Position numbers and translations under genes: made by a program
Assembly: GCA_030605915.1 (NCBI GenBank)
Contig: JAUWHM010000143.1
Location: 1-8,766, forward strand
Length of the DNA stretch: 8,766 bases
DNA from: Nitrospirota bacterium
Lineage (GTDB): Bacteria > NPL-UPA2 > JAGMAN01
Direction: 5' to 3'
Notes under the pieces: model-generated
Database searches by the model: none
What the model saw: the letters and a program-made list of their open reading frames with translations, nothing else
Told to the model about the DNA's origin: nothing
Shown: piece by piece, positions 6,372 through 8,766 of the stretch
How the letters are laid out: every line of letters begins with the position of its first letter
Numbering within the stretch: the stretch's first letter is position 1

Positions 6372-6737
6372 CTATGCCGGAACTTCGTTATGCTCCTTAG
6401 CTATCTCAGCCAATTTACTGAAGGCGGCGGGATCATTTACCGCCAAATCAGCTAATACCTTTCTATTCAACCTGATGTCTGCCTTTCCCAGTCCATCCAT
6501 GAATCTGGAATAACTGAGGTCATGGAGGCGGGCAGCCGCATTTATGCGCACCAGCCACAGCCTCCTGAAATCCCGTTTCCTCACTCGCCTATCCCGGAAG
6601 GCATACATCCAACCCTTCTCTACCGCCTCCCGAGCTATCACATAGGTGCGGCTTCTTCTTCCCCAGTAGCCCTTAGCTAGTCTTATGTATTTTTTGTGTC
6701 GCTTCCGAGCAGTAACGCTCGATTTCACTCGAGGCAT
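6372..6737 (-). CDS. rplT: 50S ribosomal protein L20
   Basis: Bacterial large-subunit protein L20, which binds 23S rRNA early in assembly and in several bacteria represses its own operon. It has 121 aa, slightly longer than the usual 117-119. The basic N-terminus (MPRVKSSVTARKRHKK), AKGYWGRRSRTY (21-32), the FRDRRVRKRDFRRLW block (47-61) and RINAAARLHDLSYSRFM (64-80) are diagnostic. ATG 6735-6737 is preceded by GAGGA and lies 14 nt after the rpmI stop (TAA 6752-6754). The final residues HNEVPA and the TAG stop (6372-6374) are encoded by the upstream arm of the inverted repeat that closes the following spacer, so the end of the protein may have been altered by an insertion. It is the last gene of the infC-rpmI-rplT group. 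Confidence 0.97.
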   Translation of the reverse strand: MPRVKSSVTARKRHKKYIRLAKGYWGRRSRTYVIAREAVEKGWMYAFRDRRVRKRDFRRLWLVRINAAARLHDLSYSRFMDGLGKADIRLNRKVLADLAVNDPAAFSKLAEIAKEHNEVPA

Positions 6738-6751
6738 CTTTTCCTCACCCC

Positions 6752-6949
6752 TTAAGCATATGGCAACAGCCTTTTTATCGCCTTCCTGTCTGCTCCATTA
6801 ATGACATTGGCTTGTCTCAGTCCTCGCTTTCGCTTGGAGGACTTCTTGGTCAGAATGTGACTGGCGTAGGCTTTCTTGCGCTTAATCTTTCCTGATTTAG
6901 TTAATCTAAATCTCTTGGCTGCTCCTCGTTTTGTCTTCAGCTTTGGCAT
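6752..6949 (-). CDS. rpmI: 50S ribosomal protein L35
   Basis: Small, very basic large-subunit ribosomal protein, 65 aa, the standard L35 length. Family marks are the start MPKLKTKRGAAKRF, the RLTKSGKIKRKKAYASHIL stretch (15-33) and the LRQANVI segment (44-50). ATG 6947-6949 has AGGAAG about 7 nt upstream and lies 13 nt after the infC stop (TAA 6963-6965). It sits in its usual bacterial place between infC and rplT and is presumably co-transcribed with both. Confidence 0.97.
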   Translation of the reverse strand: MPKLKTKRGAAKRFRLTKSGKIKRKKAYASHILTKKSSKRKRGLRQANVINGADRKAIKRLLPYA

Positions 6950-6962
6950 AACTCGACTTCCT

Positions 6963-7478
6963 TTATGTGTTCTTCACCGTAGCAAGGATCGTGACCATAT
7001 TTCTGCCTTCCATTCTGACGGCCTCTTCTACTCTAACTGAGTCGCCCAGATCTGTCGCCACGCGATTCAGGATTCTGCGTCCGATATCCTGATGCTGCAT
7101 CTCCCGGCCTCTGAACATTATAGTCACCTTCACCTTGTCGCCGCCCTTTAAAAAAGTTTGGATATGGCGCAATTTCACCTGATAATCATGCTCCCCGATA
7201 TTAGGCCGGAGCTTTATCTCTTTAAGCACCGCCGTTTTATGTTTCTTACGGGCCTCCCGACTACGCTTGGCTTGCTCATATTTATATTTTCCGTAATCCA
7301 TGATGCGGCAGACGGGGGGGGAAACCTGAGGAGCTACTTCAACCAGATCCAGGCCTTTCTCCTTAGCTAACCTCAAAGCCTCTCTTGTCGGTATTATCCC
7401 TATCTGACTGCCGTCGCTGCCAATTACTCTTACCTGTGAAGCTCTAATGCGGGTATTTGTTCTTGGCTCTCTTGGAAT
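6963..7478 (-). CDS. infC: Translation initiation factor IF-3, with probable AUU start codon
   Basis: IF-3 binds the 30S subunit, keeps 50S away and checks initiator tRNA and start codon. The frame has no ATG, GTG or TTG between its upstream stop (TGA 7482-7484) and a TTG at 7374-7376, which lies inside the conserved N-domain (ALRLAKEKGLDLVEVAP) and would remove its first part. Reading from ATT 7476-7478 gives 171 aa, a normal IF-3 length, with the expected N-terminus RTNTRIRASQVRVIGSDGSQ before that block. ATT is 9 nt after AGGAGG (7488-7493), part of a 12-nt perfect match to the 16S rRNA 3' end. E. coli infC also starts at AUU, by which IF-3 limits its own synthesis. The C-domain carries KLRPNIGEHDYQVKLRHI and RGREMQHQDIGRRIL. 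The Shine-Dalgarno lies in the last codons of thrS, so the genes are coupled and no leader separates them. Confidence 0.93.
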   Translation of the reverse strand: MPREPRTNTRIRASQVRVIGSDGSQIGIIPTREALRLAKEKGLDLVEVAPQVSPPVCRIMDYGKYKYEQAKRSREARKKHKTAVLKEIKLRPNIGEHDYQVKLRHIQTFLKGGDKVKVTIMFRGREMQHQDIGRRILNRVATDLGDSVRVEEAVRMEGRNMVTILATVKNT

Positions 7479-7483
7479 TACTC

Positions 7484-7495
7484 ATCACCTCCTTT
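7484..7495 (-). promoter_or_regulatory. Extended Shine-Dalgarno of infC inside the end of thrS
   Basis: AAAGGAGGTGAT on the minus strand is a 12-nt perfect complement of the usual bacterial 16S rRNA 3' end, far longer than the other ribosome sites in this window. It also encodes the last Arg codons and the TGA stop of thrS. Its strength could compensate for the weak AUU start 9 nt downstream. An out-of-frame ATG at 7483-7485 lies only 2 nt from AGGAGG and reaches a stop after 13 codons. Confidence 0.8.
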
Positions 7496-8766
7496 TTCTA
7501 ATTTCCTCATCCACCTTAACAATAAATTCCTCCACCTTAACTGTTCCCTGATCGCCGCCCCGGCGCTCCCTGACCGAAACGGTGTTGGTCTTTGTCTCTT
7601 TATCCCCAACCACTAACATATAAGGAATCTTCTCCCGCTCGGCCCGAGCCACCTTATAACTGATGGTCTCATTTCCTGAATCAATCTCTACTCTAATTTC
7701 TTTCCTCCCAAGTTCAGAGAGAACCTCCCGGGCATAATCCTCATGCTTCTCACCTATGGTCAGGATTCTAACCTGAACGGGAGCTAACCAGGTGGGGAAA
7801 GCCCCGGCCCAGTGCTCAACCAGTCCCCCAACAAATCTTTCCATACTTCCCAGTACCGTTCTATGAATCATCACTACCTCATGCCTCTTTCCGTCATCTG
7901 CGATGTAGGTGACATCAAGACGGTCGGGAAGATTAAAGTCTACCTGGATAGTCGGCCCCTGCCTGCCTCGCCCAAGAGCATCTATCAGTTCAATATCAAT
8001 CTTGGGGCCATAGAAAGTAGCTCCTCCCTCATTTTTTTGGTAAGGAAGACCCTTATTATCTAAAGCTGCCACCAGAGCTGCCTCAGCTCTCTCCCATCCT
8101 TCATCGCTCCCCAGATAATCTTCCTTATGAGCTAAATCGCGGACACTTAGCTCAATCTCGAATTCATCATAACCAAAAGTCTTAAGCATATATTGAGCCA
8201 GATCAACCACACCCAAGATCTCCTCGTCCAATTGTTCGGGCGTGCAGAAGATATGCGAGTCATCCTGAGTGAACCCTCTCGCCCTGAACAGTCCATGGAG
8301 AACACCGGAACGCTCATAGCGGTAAACAGTACCCAGCTCGGCATAACGGATGGGAAGCTCGCGGTAGCTACGCACCTTCTCTTTATAAATCTTTATGTGA
8401 AAGGGACAATTCATTGGCTTGAGGAGGTAGTCCTCTGCGCCTGTCTTTATAGGAGGATACATCAATTCCTGAAAATAGTCAAGGTGTCCGCTGCTTTGCC
8501 ACAGGTCTCGGCGAGCAATATGAGGAGTGTAGATGAGTTGGTATCCGCGATTCAAGTGCTCATTGTGCCAGAAGTCCTCGATGACCTTCCTGACCATGGC
8601 TCCCCGGGGATGCCAGAGGACAAGTCCCAAACCCACATCTTCTTCTATGCTGAAAAGACCTAATTCTCTTCCTAACTTTCGGTGGTCCCTTTTCTTCGCC
8701 TCCTCAAGGTTCTTTAGGTATTTTTCTAAATCTTCTTTCTCCGGAAAGGCCGTCCCATAGATGCGC
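7485..8766 (-). CDS. thrS: Threonine--tRNA ligase, C-terminal two-thirds (partial at the window edge)
   Basis: Class II synthetase that charges tRNA-Thr. The reading frame is open from base 8765 to the TGA at 7485-7487, 426 residues; the N-terminal TGS and Ser-editing domains lie outside the window. The fragment opens with IYGTAFPEKEDLEKYL and KKRDHRKLG, the linker before the catalytic core. The core follows with GLVLWHPRGAMVRKVIEDFW, YQLIYTPHI, and motif 2 around TVYRYERSGVLHGLFRARGF. The three zinc ligands that recognise threonine are present in MNCPFH (Cys120 of the fragment), DDSHIFC (His171) and MIHRTVLGS (His301); the Cys-to-His spacing of 51 matches E. coli. GGLVEHWAGAFPTWLAPVQV is motif 3 leading into the anticodon-binding domain. 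It is the bacterial form, unlike the PheRS genes downstream. Its last codons (AGG AGG TGA) double as infC's Shine-Dalgarno. Confidence 0.96.
   Translation of the reverse strand, partial: RIYGTAFPEKEDLEKYLKNLEEAKKRDHRKLGRELGLFSIEEDVGLGLVLWHPRGAMVRKVIEDFWHNEHLNRGYQLIYTPHIARRDLWQSSGHLDYFQELMYPPIKTGAEDYLLKPMNCPFHIKIYKEKVRSYRELPIRYAELGTVYRYERSGVLHGLFRARGFTQDDSHIFCTPEQLDEEILGVVDLAQYMLKTFGYDEFEIELSVRDLAHKEDYLGSDEGWERAEAALVAALDNKGLPYQKNEGGATFYGPKIDIELIDALGRGRQGPTIQVDFNLPDRLDVTYIADDGKRHEVVMIHRTVLGSMERFVGGLVEHWAGAFPTWLAPVQVRILTIGEKHEDYAREVLSELGRKEIRVEIDSGNETISYKVARAEREKIPYMLVVGDKETKTNTVSVRERRGGDQGTVKVEEFIVKVDEEIRKRR

Larger units (their letters stand above)
6210..6392 (-). repeat. 183-nt element bounded by a long imperfect inverted repeat (MITE-like or structured RNA)
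   Basis: The arm at 6368-6392 (minus strand CATAACGAAGTTCCGG then CATAGCCGT) and the arm at 6210-6234 (plus strand CATACGAAGTTTCGG then TCTTAGCCGT) are the same sequence apart from one extra A, one C/T difference and a short 2-versus-3-nt internal difference: about 21 bases can pair in an RNA. The upstream arm contains the last codons and the TAG stop of rplT (6372-6374); the downstream arm ends 8 nt before the trkA1 GTG. Between the arms are a bulged hairpin (6290-6358), a competing hairpin (6330-6350) and a perfect stem (6244-6287), giving a three-way-junction fold. This accounts for nearly all of the 170-bp gap between rplT and trkA1. I see no clear promoter there and no convincing target-site duplication. 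Confidence 0.65.

Noticed and set aside
7444..7485. 13-codon reading frame (MSNSKRAKNKYPH) beginning at the ATG that overlaps the thrS stop
   Set aside because: The ATG is only 2 nt from AGGAGG, the frame stops after 13 codons, and it overlaps the conserved start of IF-3 in another frame. It could be a decoy start, but nothing supports a product.

Overview
The window is a compact, one-directional gene block from a bacterial genome. Every gene is on the minus strand, so transcription runs from base 8766 towards base 1. The organism is a bacterium rather than an archaeon, because it carries IF3, ribosomal protein L35 and ribosomal protein L20, which archaea lack. Base composition looks mid-GC by eye. 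I cannot name the lineage; the mixture of traits suggests a little-cultivated phylum, and Chloroflexota/Dehalococcoidia or a candidate phylum would be my first places to look (low confidence).

Layout in transcription order: thrS (3' part only, from 8766), infC, rpmI, rplT, a 170-bp structured spacer, two single-RCK trkA genes, trkH, pheS, pheT, a promoter, and the first 28 codons of a coiled-coil gene resembling those found just upstream of zapA. The familiar bacterial order is thrS-infC-rpmI-rplT-pheS-pheT. Two things are unusual here. A complete Trk potassium-uptake module sits between rplT and pheS. The PheRS genes are of the archaeal/eukaryal type (alpha 543 aa with N-terminal winged helices, beta about 548 aa) instead of the usual bacterial type (alpha about 340 aa, beta about 800 aa).

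Genes are packed tightly: infC's Shine-Dalgarno lies inside the last codons of thrS, trkA2 starts on the stop codon of trkA1, pheS overlaps trkH by 8 nt, and pheT follows pheS after 2 nt. This implies translational coupling and probably one transcript for translation factors, K+ uptake and Phe-tRNA synthesis. infC has no in-frame ATG/GTG/TTG at the right place and appears to start at AUU, as in E. coli.

The most interesting non-coding feature is the rplT-trkA1 spacer. About 183 bases (6210-6392) are enclosed by a long imperfect inverted repeat (about 21 paired bases) whose upstream arm contains the last codons and stop of rplT. Inside lie a bulged hairpin followed by a U-rich tract, a small hairpin that competes with it, and a 13-bp perfect stem around a 14-nt palindrome. 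It could be a MITE-like insertion or a cis-acting RNA controlling the trk-phe half of the transcript; the sequence alone does not decide.
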